DNA from: Haplomitrium mnioides | Lineage: Eukaryota; Marchantiophyta; Haplomitriopsida; Calobryales | Assembly (NCBI GenBank): GCA_049999725.1 | Contig: JBNGIS010032002.1 | Location: forward strand, 1 to 37,757 | Direction: 5' to 3' | Length of the DNA stretch: 37,757 bases | Part shown: in pieces, positions 11,130 to 22,300 of the stretch | Position numbering within the stretch: position 1 is the first letter of the stretch | Layout of the letters: each line of letters starts with the position of its first letter | Made by a program: the position numbers and the translations under genes | Notes under the pieces: model-generated | What the model was told of the DNA's origin: nothing | Seen by the model: only the letters and a program-made list of their open reading frames with translations | Database searches by the model: none

Positions 11130-11400
11130 GAAGTTTACAAAATAAAATTACCAAAAAAAAACACCACTCAAAGTTTACAAAAACAAAACTATTTAGAATT
11201 GTGGCACCCAAAGCTTACAAAAACAAAACTATTATCTAAATAGCGCTGCTTAAAGCTTACAAAACAAAACTGTTATCAAAACAACACCTCCCAAAGCTTA
11301 CAAAACAAAATTGTTATCGAAACAATGTCATCCAAAGCAAACAAAATGAAACTATTATCTAAAAAACAGTGTCGCTTGAAGCTTAACAAAACTATTATGA
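11130..11400 (+). repeat. minisatellite, period 40-42 bp, seven units
   Basis: The core AAAGCTTACAAAACAAAACT recurs at 11130, 11170, 11210, 11252, 11293, 11333 and 11378, giving spacings of 40, 40, 42, 41, 40 and 45 bp. Units are diverged, with the cleanest in the middle. No coding role is apparent. Confidence 0.8.
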
Positions 11401-11771
11401 GAAGAGAGCACCATTGCATCAACAAAACAAAAGGGATTTAGAATGAAGTATTTGGTAGGTGAAACGAAGTATAATGAAGATTTGTTTGAAGAACCTATTG
11501 TCTACAAATGAAGTAGCTATTGGTGTTGAACATTGTGACATTAAGAAACAAAATTACAAGAACACATATTTTACACTAATATACTTTTTGTGGGATGAAG
11601 CCTATTAGAGAATAGCACTGCCTAATCAAAACAAAGAAATTTATTGACCTAAGAAGAGAGCTACCTCACTAAACAAATTACAAACTGAAAAATAATCACT
11701 AAAAAAACTTTTTTCGGAAGAAGACCTAACAACCAAAAACAAAACTGAAAGCACAAGACAACCATGACTAG
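11401..11771. other. no recognisable gene
   Basis: AT-rich sequence between the minisatellite and a copia RT scrap; nothing supportable. Confidence 0.35.
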
Positions 11772-12180
11772 TTGAAATGGGAAAAGGCTATAAACTCAAA
11801 ATCAAACTCTATGATCCAAATGCAAGTATTTAGACCTATGCTCCAAACACTCCCTCATGTCTATTTGATTGTTTATCAGTGGATATTTCTTAAAAAGCAA
11901 GATACTAAAGGAAATGTTGTCAAATATAAGGCACACCTTATAGCCAAAGGCTATATATACACAAACACATGAGAGACTTAGATCTCACATATGCCCATGT
12001 TATCAATGCTATCACATACCAATACCTAGTTGGATTTTCCCTATGCCATGAGCTCATGATATATCAGATGGATGTAGTAATAACATACATTTATGGGGTA
12101 TTGAATACCTAGATATACATGAAAGCACCCGTTAAACTAATCCAAATGAATATCTAGCATATTCAAGGGGAGCATGTTTC
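11772..12180 (+). pseudogene. Ty1/copia reverse transcriptase fragment
   Basis: The first reading frame ends in GNVVKYKAHLIAKGY (about 11898-11952), matching the copia RT signature KYKARLVAKGY. About 110 bp on, YQMDVVITYIYGVLNT, a stop, then IYMKAPVKL (about 12061-12140) matches the palm motif around the first catalytic Asp. The wording is close to the intact copia at 32770-33000 (MDVVITYLYGIMDTDVYM), so it may be a relative. Nothing upstream (gag, integrase) or downstream (YVDD, RNase H) is recognisable. Confidence 0.7.
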
Positions 12181-12452
12181 CAACGAAAAACTTCAAAACC
12201 ATACACTACTTTGAGACACAATACCACTATGAGACCCCAATGAGTGAGTTTGAGGCGAGGACCTATAGTCCTTAAAATGCATAGATTATAGAGTGGACGT
12301 ATTCTCCCTTATGAGACATGACCAATTACCCCTCCAATGCATCAATTTATACCTTTGATTATGGATGGATATACAATCCAAATTGTAATAGTACAAGCAT
12401 AAGGTTGTGCTATATATAAGAAAATTGAGAGGAGTGAAGGAAGTGGTAGTGA

Positions 12453-12560
12453 GTCACTTTTAGGGTAAGATTGTATTGTTTGCTTTTGAAGTCACTTTTG
12501 GTGGAGAGTCACTTTTAGGTTACTTGCATTCGAAGTCACTTTTGGTAGAGTCACCTTTGG
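12453..12560 (+). promoter_or_regulatory. U3 repeats, five GTCACTTTTGG-like motifs
   Basis: Copies start at 12453, 12491, 12508, 12535 and 12550, all on the same strand and 60-170 bp upstream of the TATA box. Short U3 repeats in this position often act as enhancers in plant LTRs; here the function is inferred. Confidence 0.5.
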
Positions 12561-12618
12561 GGCTGCAATGAGAAGTGACTTGTAAGAGAAGAAAGAGGGA
12601 TGACAACCTCTTCTCTTG

Positions 12619-12627
12619 TATAAATAG
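12619..12627 (+). promoter_or_regulatory. LTR TATA box
   Basis: TATAAATAG stands in the LTR at a sensible distance from the primer binding site. Confidence 0.55.
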
Positions 12628-12810
12628 AAGGGCTTCTTAGCCCCACTCCTCATTCTGGAGTTCCTCTCGAATCATTTGGGTTCTTTGGTTGCTTGGCTTT
12701 GGCTAGTATTCTTGGCTTTGGTTTGCTTATTGGCTTTGAGTTGTGTAACTCTTTTAGAGTTGTCTTGAAGTATTACTTATTTGGAAGTCAGTCTTCAAGT
12801 TCTTTTACAT

Positions 12811-12822
12811 TGGTATCAGAGC
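12811..12822 (+). promoter_or_regulatory. primer binding site for initiator tRNA-Met
   Basis: TGGTATCAGAGC is the standard plant retrotransposon primer binding site complementary to the 3' end of initiator tRNA-Met. It sits one base after the LTR terminus and 18 bp before the gag start. Confidence 0.9.
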
Positions 12823-12840
12823 TACGTTCTTTTTAATGGA

Positions 12841-13665
12841 ATGGAGAATCAAGAAGGGAGGATTCAAGTGATGCAACAACAAATTGAACCTTTTCACTTG
12901 CTAGAAGTTCAAATACAAATGGGGAATATGGCACCTTTTCAAGAAGAAGAAAGTCATATGCGGTTTCCCAAGCCAAAGGCTTATGATGGGAAAACGGTTT
13001 CTGGTGCATCTGAGAATTTCTTGTTTGATTGTGAGCAATATTTTGAGGCTACCAATATAAGAGATGATGGTAGAAGAATTCTTTTTGTTGCAAGTCAGTT
13101 GGAAGGAGTGGCAAAGACTTGGTGGAGATATCAAATTGAGCAAGCTCAACTTGGATTTGTCACTCTAATTGCTTCTTGGCAAGAGTTTAAAGAAGCGGTG
13201 AATCTAAGATCTAGGGTTTTGAATGCTTCAAAGGTGGCAAGAGATCATTTGGCAAAATTGAAGCAACTTGGTACGATAAGGAACTATGTCACGCAATTTC
13301 AAAATATCATTATGCAAATTCCTAATATGGGTGAGGGAGAAGCTTTGGATTGCTTTGTTCGAGGATTGAAGCCTTGTACTAGAATGGAAGTGACAATGAG
13401 AGAGCCCTCTCAACTAGAAGAAGCAATGAGTATGGCAGAACGATATGACTCACTACTAGCAACCAACGAGGCTAGGCCACGTCCACATCCACAACAAGCT
13501 TTACCAAATATTTGTGTGCTAGTAAATGAGGTTGTACCTATGGAGATTAATGCGGCGCAGAGAGTGGCACTCATTGATGGAGAGCATGAGCATCTACGTC
13601 AAAGTGGAGAATGTTTTTATTGTTGATAGCTTGGTCATATGATTGCAAATTGCCCACTTCGCCAA
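12841..13665 (+). pseudogene. gypsy gag (capsid and zinc knuckle)
   Basis: An ATG at 12841, 18 bp past the primer binding site, opens 261 codons. The capsid-like part has the gypsy gag pattern: RFPKPKAYDG near the start, then WWRYQIEQ and SWQEFKEAV, and FVRGLKPCTRMEV. It ends with a CCHC knuckle, CFYC, two stops (TGA TAG at 13624), LGHMIANCP. The stops fall inside the knuckle. A frameshift separates it from the protease. Confidence 0.8.
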
Positions 13666-13720
13666 GGTCAACCATGTGTTCTTATTCCAGTGACAACTGC
13701 TGAAGAAGAAAATCAAGGAA

Positions 13721-14158
13721 ATGACCGACCTCAGTAAGATATTCGAGCGGTTTACTGAGAGCTTAATTAGTTCCAATGGAATGAAAAGCTCGACAAGAAT
13801 TAGAAGTACCTTGTTTCATCTAGACGGTATGGTTGATGAGCATTCTTGTAGAATGTTGGTAGATTGTGAAAGTTCTAAAAATTTCATGTCACTACGTTTT
13901 GCAAAGAAAATCAAAGCTACGACTTCGCCTATTGAAGGAAGTTTTGTAACTATGGCCGATGGCCAAAAACATGAGGTATTTCATTCTCACAAGCCATTTC
14001 TTCTAAGGATTGGCAAAGATTATGAGGAATCTTTGGATTTTGTTATTGCACCTGTATAGTATGACATTATTTTGGGCTTGCTTTGGCTTGAAGATCGTTC
14101 TGCTCAAGTTGATTGGGAAAAATGACAAATTCAAATTACTTTACAAGGAAATCAATTT
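13721..14158 (+). pseudogene. gypsy aspartic protease region
   Basis: FHLDGMVDEHSCRMLVDCESS places the active-site Asp in VDCESS, where gypsy proteases have D-[ST]-G; the Gly of the motif is gone. YDIILGLLWL after the TAG at 14057 is the second conserved protease block. A further stop lies in the linker at about 14123. The two motifs in order make the assignment secure despite the damaged active site. Confidence 0.65.
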
Positions 14159-14161
14159 CTT

Positions 14162-15665
14162 TTGAGGCATTTGGCACCGTTGGTGAAGAAGCCCAAATCA
14201 GTTCAGCATAATGTTTTGATGGAGAAAGAGTTGCCCATCTTTTCTGTATGGATCAAGCTTATTATAGACTTGAATAAGGAGGGAGGGAAATCTATACCAA
14301 CCTCAATGATTGATGATATCTTGAAGGATTTTTCATATGTGTTTCCGGATGATTTGCCAAAGGGGTTACCAGATGATCGTGGAATGCCCTTTCCGATTGA
14401 GTTGATACCAGGAAGTATTCCGTATAATCGGCCTATATACATATTATCGCCTCAAGGGTTGGAAGAGCTTCGCAAGACCTTGATGGATCTTCTTGAGAAG
14501 GATTTCTTTCAACATAGTACTTCGCCTTGGGGAACACTAGTATTCTTTGTACCAAAGAAAGATGGTGGATTTCGTCTTTGTACTGATTATCGTGGTTTAA
14601 ACAAGAAAACCATAAAGAATGCCTATCATTTACCGTGTATTGATGATTTGTTGGATCAATTGAGTGGTGCGCGGCTGTTTTCAAAGCTTGATCTTCGAAG
14701 TGGTTAATAGAAAATTCTTATCAAGCCAAGTGATGTGCCAAAGACAGCTTTTCGTACGAGGTATAGCCATTTTGAGTGGAAGGTCTTTATATTTGGTCTC
14801 ACTAATGCTCTGATATATTCATGGATCAAATGCATCGAATTTTTGATGGGTTATTGGATAAGTCAGCTTTGGTATTCTTGGATGATATTCTTATTTTTAG
14901 CAAAACTGAAGCAGTGCATCGCAATTATCTAAAAGAAGTTTTGCAAAGATTACATAATTGGAAGTTTTATTGTAAGAGATCCAAGTGCGAATTTTGGAAG
15001 CAAGAAGCTACTTACTTAGAGCACAAGATGTCTGCGGATGGTATAAAGATGGAAGAAGAGAGAATCAAGGCTATTATTGAGTGGCCAACACCAAAAGAGG
15101 CAAAGGACATTAGAGCCTTCAATGGATTGGCAAGCTTTTATCGACGATTCATCTATTGTTATGCACATATTGCTACACTACTTACAAATCTGCTAGGCAA
15201 GAAGGTCAAGTTTCAATGGACTGCCAAAGAGCAAGCGGCATTTCAACAACTCAAGGATGCAGTCTCTTCTCGTCCTATTCTACAACCCTACGATCCAAAG
15301 GCACGTTGTATAGTTGATTTTGATGCTTCTAATTTTTCTATTGGAGCAGTTTTGCAACAAGAGTTTGAAGATGGACTTCGTCCAATTGCCTTCATGTCAC
15401 GCCGGTTGAATGCGGCGGAAAGAAACTATTCTACAAGGGATTGAGAGCAATTGGCAATGGTTTATGCTACAAAAGTATGGAGGCATTATCTTTTGGGAAG
15501 ACCTATACTTATGCGCACAAATTACAAACCATTGTTACAATCAATCCATTTGGAAAATATGACAAGTCGCCATCACTGATGGGAAGATCAATTGCAACTC
15601 TTTGATATCAAGCTAGAGTACAAGCCAAGAAGGTTCTGCACCATTCTTGATGCATTGTCATGAAG
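14162..15665 (+). pseudogene. gypsy reverse transcriptase and RNase H
   Basis: RT begins with [18 protein letters not shown], then [18 protein letters not shown], and [12 protein letters not shown] followed by TAA TAG at 14705, then [14 protein letters not shown]. After a frameshift near 14820 comes [12 protein letters not shown], holding the Asp pair (F-L-D-D for Y-x-D-D). The thumb and connection follow, then RNase H: CIVDFDASNFSIGAVLQQ and RPIAFMSRRLNAAERNYS, with a TGA at 15442 and more stops at 15577 and 15661. The RT and RNase H active-site Asp residues are readable, but no continuous frame survives. Confidence 0.85.
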
Positions 15666-15666
15666 G

Positions 15667-16720
15667 TTGAATGATCGAGTGAATACAATAAAGGTGAGCA
15701 ACATTAGTATCTTACATTTAGATGAGGCAACTAGTGGGAGTCATCATCAAAAACTACAAGAAGTTGCTTCTTTAGTCTGGTTCGAGCATGATTGGTTGTC
15801 AAGGATAGTGAGTATCATTCTTTTTCCATTCGAGATGGCATTCTCTATCGAGGTCATCAAATATACGTTCCACAAGATGATACGCTTCGAATGGCTTGTT
15901 TACAGTAAGCGTATCACATTCCTATCTTTGAGCATCTTGGAGTAGATAAAACTACAGAGTTGCTTCAATGCACTTGGTGATGGCCTAACTTGGCTTGAGA
16001 TGTTTGTGGTTTTGTTCGTTCGTGTGAAAGTTGTCAACGAAACAAAGCTTCAAATCAAAAACCAGCGAGACTTTTTCAACCATTACCAATTTCTACTGCT
16101 CGTTGGGAACATGTAAGTTTGGATCTTGTCACTTCACTTCCAACTACGCCTCGTGGGTTTACTGCTATTGTGGTGTTTGTGGACAAGTTGAGCAAGCAGA
16201 TTCATTTAGCGCCAACGATGGATACAGTGGATGCTCCACAATTGGCAAAAATTTACTTTGATATTAATTTTTGCCATCACGCAATACCTAAGGTGTTAAT
16301 ATCTGATCGGGATCCGCATTTCACTGGAAAGTTTTGGCGAGAGTTATTCAAACTTATAGGAACCAAACTTTCTATGTCTACTGCTTATCATCTACAAACA
16401 GATGGGCAAATAGAGCGTGCTAATCGTTCTGTGGAGGATATGGTTCGTGCGTTCATCAAGGTTTATCACACTGATTGGGATAGTTTCTTACCAACTGTGG
16501 AGTTTGCTTACAACAACTCCAAACAAGCAAGTACTAGGTTTTCTCCTTTCCTTCTTAATTTGGGTCAGCATCCTCTTATTCCCGATGGTTTGCTTTCTCC
16601 TACTTCTCCTAATGTTCTAAGTATTTCTACTTTTTTGTCTCAAAGATGTTGACATTCTACTCTTTGAACCATTTCTGAAGCACAACAAGAATTTGCAGCA
16701 GCACACGCATTCTTCTCCTT
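15667..16720 (+). pseudogene. gypsy integrase
   Basis: The HHCC zinc finger is at about 15905-16035 (AYHIPIFEHLG, then SCESCQRN), with stops at several positions. The catalytic core is nearly continuous from 16036 to 16650. D1 is in EHVSLDLVTSLP (16122), D2 in LISDRDPHFTGKFW (about 16302) and E in TDGQIERANR, giving a complete D,D-35-E set. It continues through EFAYNNSKQASTRFSPF and ISEAQQEFAAAHA, where homology ends at about 16715. Premature stops block expression. Confidence 0.85.
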
Positions 16721-18413
16721 CAACATTGGAGTTGAATCCAAGCACAAAACAAGATGCCACCATACCCGCCCAGCCATCCCTCCATCTTGTTATGTTCATA
16801 TTTGAACATTGTTTATTTGTCTAGCACCTTCAAGTACTCTTTCTTGGCCAAGGTCTAAACTCATTTGTCATGTAAATGGTGGAGAGTCTTGAAGCCCCAT
16901 GTTGGGATCATAAAAACATACCCCTAAGCCTTGACAAAACATGCATGAACAGAAAATAAAGGAGCTTAACTTTGAGCCCCTATTAATGCTTGAAGGGTCT
17001 CCTTAGCTTCTCTTATATACTTTTTATTATTCATCCATCTCATAGCAGCTCTTACAGGTATATACATAATGTATGCTTAATGTGATATCATCCTAAGTAA
17101 GATTAGACTAATTCCATTTTAACCTACTAACCTAGATTAAGACAACGGCTTCATAGATCGAGTTTTCTGGAACTTCAGTCAATATATGCACATGCGTATT
17201 CTGTTTGCCGATGAGTGATGCAGTATGAGTACAAACAAATTGCAGTACTATATTGCTGTAGTTTGGAGAGTCTCAGTTTGATAATTGTCCATCAGAAGAC
17301 AACTCACGACTTTGGCAAAAATTAAATTGGCCTATAAACAGGAGCCCATTCTGATGATGGAGAGAAGCCTTCACTCACAAAGAAAAGAGTTTTTTTAAGT
17401 ACTTTGCCTTCAATACAAAAGTGTGGGCATAGTGTACACAAATAAAGAAACTTCAAATTGTGGGAGAATGCCCTGTAATGCAGTCATCCACTTAGACTGC
17501 CTGAAAGAATGAAGTGATCCAGCATTCTCAAGCCACTCCACAATTTGGCAGAGATTCTTATTACATGGGAAAATTTTCTAAAATTTTCTGGTGCTCCATG
17601 TTCTTCTTTTGGAAAGTACTGGCATCAAAATCTATTCAAACTAGCTCTCAATATCATGCAAGAAGCCCTCCCAGAGAAGAATGCTGCCCCACAACTGGTT
17701 CTTTTAAAATCTTTCTCAAAATCTCCAGAACAATTGGTGATAATGTTTGCATAGTTGAAATTCCACAGGCCTGACGCTTACAATTTCCGAGCAAATGCCC
17801 GACTTACAAGCACCTGGACCAAGTATCGCCACAAATCAAGTTGAGATAGAAGTGGGTTTCTTGTCCAATAATGCTTCCTAGAGCATGTATTTGCCAACAT
17901 AACCAATAATGATCCTAAATGAGCCTCGCATAGCCCTCAACCTGCCATCAGAAAAGCCCCACGGATGGTCAATAAACTCTCTCAAATTTGAGCAATGCAG
18001 ACCACAAATAACTGGTTCAGAGAAAATGTAGTAAGGAAAATCAACCAGAACGCAATGAATCTCCATCAAATAGCCTACTTACCACCTTCAGCGGAAATTG
18101 CACTGCATATTGACAACCAGGAATGTAATTAAACGCCATCAAATAAGCTTACTCAGGAAATTCCAGTGACTCAAATTCACGGTGAATGGCATGTCACGTA
18201 CAGCTGGTGGCTGTACATTGCAATTCCACTTGAGCATCAAACTTTCCCAACATCGACCACGAGAATTAATCTTTCAATTTTAGGTTTCTGCGTTGATGGC
18301 AGAATCATCTTGATCAATACTTACAAAAACGCTTGAAGATATATCTCCTTTGGGTCAAAAAATAGCATGACGCTCCACAGAAAAAAAGGGGCCAAAAATA
18401 TAATCTGAAACTG
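16721..18413. other. intergenic; includes probable 3' flank of host gene
   Basis: No retroelement motif or gene is recognisable. The part next to 18413 is the 3' flank, and probably the 3' UTR, of the minus-strand host gene. Base composition there is less AT-biased than in the TE-derived regions, which suits older non-TE sequence. No polyadenylation site was assigned. Confidence 0.4.
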
Positions 18414-19325
18414 TTACACATACTTAATTTTCTTATGGGCAGGCTTTGTAATAACTACTCTTCGCCTATTTTTCCCATTGTCCTCGCTTTCAGGTATCCA
18501 AGCCCTGTGTCCCTGTCTGCCTCTTGGTGAACCTGAATCATTGAACCATCTTTTATGATTATTTAGACCATTCCCCATACCAAAGGTAAAGCCATCATCT
18601 CTAAATGCTATTTCACCTTCTTCACAACCTTCATCATCATCAACAATTTTCTTGAATCTCCTTTTGCCCTTGCCTTCACCAATCATACCTTCCCAGTCAC
18701 AAGATACAGCTCCTTTTCTCTGGCTCTTGGATAGTCTGTGACTTTTGCCTTTGCTGGCAACTCTCTGACTAACACCTATTTTCTCTAAGCCCTTTTCCCT
18801 GTGCTCAAAACACTTGGAAAGGTCACTGCATTCATCAACTGGAGTGGTGCCCTGGTGCTCTTTCTTCCTGCGAGACTTTCTGTTCTTACCAGAAAACTCA
18901 CCAGAATCCTCACTTTTCTTGTGTTTGTGCAGATGACTAGAACTACGGGACCTCTTTTCTCCCTTCCCTGCCTTAGAACTCTCCTTGGCTCGTTTTCTCT
19001 TACCCATTACCTCCTCAGGGTCATGTCCCCTGGGGAAATCTTCATCTTCATAATCCTGCCAACGACTTCTTCGGCTGTTTTTGGGTTCATAGATTGCAGG
19101 CTCGCCATCAGAAGCTGACAATGATGAATCCTCATTTGGAAGGGCAGGGTAGTGATGCTGATTAAATGAGAATTGACTATTCAATACTGTGGAAATGGGT
19201 GCTTTTCTTTCCACCAACTTTTCATCTAATCGCACAATGCGCCCAAGCAGGCCTACATGTGAAGGGACATCTTCAATCTCCAAATTTGTCAGCAGCCGGT
19301 GAGCAAGAACAAAGGCTGACCGAAC
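18414..19325 (-). CDS. TRF4-like gene, exon 13 and stop
   Basis: It opens with VRSAFVLAHRLLTNL, the last conserved helix, then a Ser/Lys/Arg/Glu-rich tail of about 250 residues with basic clusters (KRKRAK, KNRKSRRKK, GKGKRRFKK) and an RGRQG segment. The tail is probably disordered and nuclear-targeting. The stop is TAA at 18414. Confidence 0.93.
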   Translation of the reverse strand, partial: VRSAFVLAHRLLTNLEIEDVPSHVGLLGRIVRLDEKLVERKAPISTVLNSQFSFNQHHYPALPNEDSSLSASDGEPAIYEPKNSRRSRWQDYEDEDFPRGHDPEEVMGKRKRAKESSKAGKGEKRSRSSSHLHKHKKSEDSGEFSGKNRKSRRKKEHQGTTPVDECSDLSKCFEHREKGLEKIGVSQRVASKGKSHRLSKSQRKGAVSCDWEGMIGEGKGKRRFKKIVDDDEGCEEGEIAFRDDGFTFGMGNGLNNHKRWFNDSGSPRGRQGHRAWIPESEDNGKNRRRVVITKPAHKKIKYV

Positions 19326-22300
19326 CTGAATAGTAGGAAACAAAAAGCAAGTACATCAGTGCTTTATAAATAGTAAGTTGTAATAACTTTACAGTAATGA
19401 ATAACAATGGAATATAACAAAATATTTTCCACATCTCAACATCAAATGTACCTTTGTTACATTGTATGAATTTTTTCCAATATCATTGTCTGGAGTCTGA
19501 GAAAAGTAACATCCGGCCAATGACAAAACACATCATTACCTAAAGAATATAAGAAGACTACATCCAAGGTTAGACAAAAATGACAGAATCATGTATGCTT
19601 CCCCTGTAGAAAAAATACTATAATCACAACAGTAGTTCCAGCAAAGCACACCCCTAACAAACATTGTTGGTGCAGGATAATCCAGTACCTGAGGATCCTC
19701 CACAGATAGAAGGTATGGTCGGTTTGTATCAATGAATCTGAAAAAGTCAATCATTCATGTCTCACTAGGAGGGCTTTTCCATAATAAATTATCAAACTTA
19801 ACAACAAAAAAGCCTCTGCACTAGGTGGCTGCAGAACTGCACAACCGAAAGGTAACTGCAAACCTGCTATAATCCTTCAGCAAATATGATACTAGTAGGC
19901 TTGCCCTGCCAACAGCTAACAGCAAACCCGCTATCCAGCAGCAAATATGACACTAGGAACACTTACCCACGTGATTTTTTGCTGAAAAATTGACCACCGT
20001 TTCTGCAGGATATACCAACATCCCTTACATTAAGTGCACGTCCATAGAAATCAAAAAAGTCAACCTGTTGCAAAAAATACAAATCCTCCCAATTGTTAGC
20101 ATACAAAGTACTTGCTTAAAATCTAAGCAAACCAGACAAATACTAAACAAACTGTGTCCTCACAAGAAATGAGGAAACTTTACACTCTTTTAAAAGAAAG
20201 TATCAAAATGATGTGCAAACAGGGCAAGATTTATGCATTTCATGGAAGTTATATAGGAACTCCAGACAGGGGAGGTTGACACTTTTCATAGAATCTGTGG
20301 GACACCAACTATACAACTGAAGAAAGGAAGCCTCAACCACACGGAAAGTAATGTTGGTTAGGGAGTACATAATCTCAGCATCTCTCTCTCTCTCTTTGGA
20401 AACTTGTGGATGGTGCCCACCAAATCCCATTCTGATGATACAGAACTCTAACAAGAAAGCTAACTTTATACTGCTATTGTTTCTGCCTGCATTATAATAT
20501 GCATCAGATAGTGTCATAGCCCCAAAAATCCTAAATAGCTACATGATTACACTGAACAAACTATCGAATAGAGCTTATTTCCTACCAGGTGTTCGAAAGA
20601 ATCAGCTGTCCCAGCACCAGCTTGGACAATCAAAGCACGTCACTGTAGTTTCATAGTTGAAAATCCCTAATTTCAAAGTTAAAAATCTAAACCTGAAAAA
20701 ATTACATGCCAAAAGAACAAATTCTTACCAAGAGGATTCCCAGGTTTCCTTCGAGGGGACGATGCTCACCTCTAGAATTGAAAGCCTTCCGACTGGGATG
20801 CATCTGTACAACAAATACTTAGCACACAGCTATGCATATAAGCACCACAAAGTATAAGTGTGAACTTCAAGGCATTGTAATCCAACAACCTGAAGATGAT
20901 TCAGAAGCATCACAATGAGAGCATATGACCCAATACCCCCTGTATAGACCTGTCAAATGTACAAGAATGGAAGGTAGAGTTAAAAATTCTGTAATCACTG
21001 ACATATATATGAGTAATGAAATCAGTGTACATTAAGACGCATCACACCTCATTGAGTTCCCTCTGCTGCAAAAATATTTTCAGCACAAGACACAAGGGCT
21101 TTAAAGGTGGAAGAGCCACCATTGCATCCTGGAACAGAAGAAGAATTTTTAAAAATTTAAACACTTGGAGTATTACTACATTCTAAGCAATGCAACACTT
21201 TCCAATATTGAATTACGTTTTTATTTATACAATTAACTCAACAGCACAAAAGCTCAAAGGAGAAAAAATAAATCCAATTGAAGTATTCTATTTAGAGGTC
21301 TAAACACAAATGGTGAAGGACAATACCCTTATGAATTCTGCAGCATCAGGCCCATTAGCAACATCAAAGCTACAAAAACAGATGATTAGAATAATGGTAA
21401 GAACAATTTATTCAGGGGAACAAGGTCAGTAATAAAATTTCTCAAAAACATCTATCGAATGTTCTGACAAGAGCATTACATCATTACATCCACAAACCAC
21501 TGAAATGGGTATGACAGTCTAGGAAAACCCTACACACACAACTACAGCCATGTTGAGTGCAGCCTTCACAATGTGGTATGTGACATTGTGTGCCAGTGAC
21601 AGCTCCCTGCTGTTCATCAGCTTCCAACAGCAAGTCCAGATCATGCACAATACTATGCCCTCAATAATAGGCACATCATTGTACCAATCTTTGTATATAG
21701 TTATGAAGTTCTGGAGAGTGAAACTAACCACAAAAACAAATAAATGGAAGCTGCAATAGTCTACGGAAAACCTACACACATCACAACTTCGGAACACATA
21801 GAGTGCAGCCTTCACAATGTGGTGTCACACACAAAGTTTCAGACTATTCAGCCTCATCATGTGTAGCAGTGATAAGCTGCCACAACTTCCTGCTGGTTTC
21901 ATCAGTTCCCGACAGCAGGTCCTGATTAATCTTTGTACCGAGTTTCTGCGACTTTCAGAAAGTAACGGGAAAACTCAGTCATGATGACGCCTAGCACTCC
22001 ACGAATCCAAACTAATCAAAATCTGCCAGCTCTCAAACATCACCTTGCGACATTATTCATTTCACTTTTAGTTTGATCTTGTGAAGCAGATATTCAAGAG
22101 AATAACTCTCAGAAAGGTCTGTTGAAAGGTTAGTGATTGGGGCCTTCTGCACCCTGAACATAGCACATGAAGCACATCACTGGTGACTACTTGGATGCAG
22201 AAAATCCGCTTAAGTCAATGACTGATATAGTTATGAAGTTGTGGAGAGTGAAACTAACCACAAAAACAAATAAATTGAAGCTGCAATAGTCTAGGGAAAA

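Larger units (their letters stand above)
12384..12809 (+). repeat. 5' LTR of gypsy element (left end uncertain)
   Basis: The LTR is placed by what follows it: it ends ...TTTTACA one base before a primer binding site at 12811. A TATA box (TATAAATAG, 12619-12627) lies about 190 bp before the end. Upstream, five GTCACTTTTGG-like motifs are clustered. The left end is set at TGTAATAGTAC (12384) only because it starts with TG; no second LTR copy exists in the window to confirm it. Confidence 0.55.
12384..16720 (+). mobile_element. Ty3/gypsy LTR retrotransposon, 3'-truncated and inactive
   Basis: The order LTR, primer binding site, gag, protease, RT, RNase H, integrase is that of Ty3/gypsy (integrase last), not copia. 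Coding is broken by single stops and at least three frame changes. Integrase homology fades at about 16715, and neither a polypurine tract nor a 3' LTR is found before the host gene, so the right end was lost. No chromodomain or PHD finger remains. It is the best preserved gypsy in the window, and the catalytic residues of integrase are still readable. Confidence 0.85.

Noticed and set aside
14433-14684. Minus-strand open frames opposite gypsy RT and integrase
   Set aside because: Shadows of the plus-strand coding frames; no homology or start context of their own.
17514-17774. Overlapping open frames in the 3' flank of the host gene as a small gene
   Set aside because: No family motif, no clear start context, and two frames of similar length overlap; more likely 3' UTR or flank.
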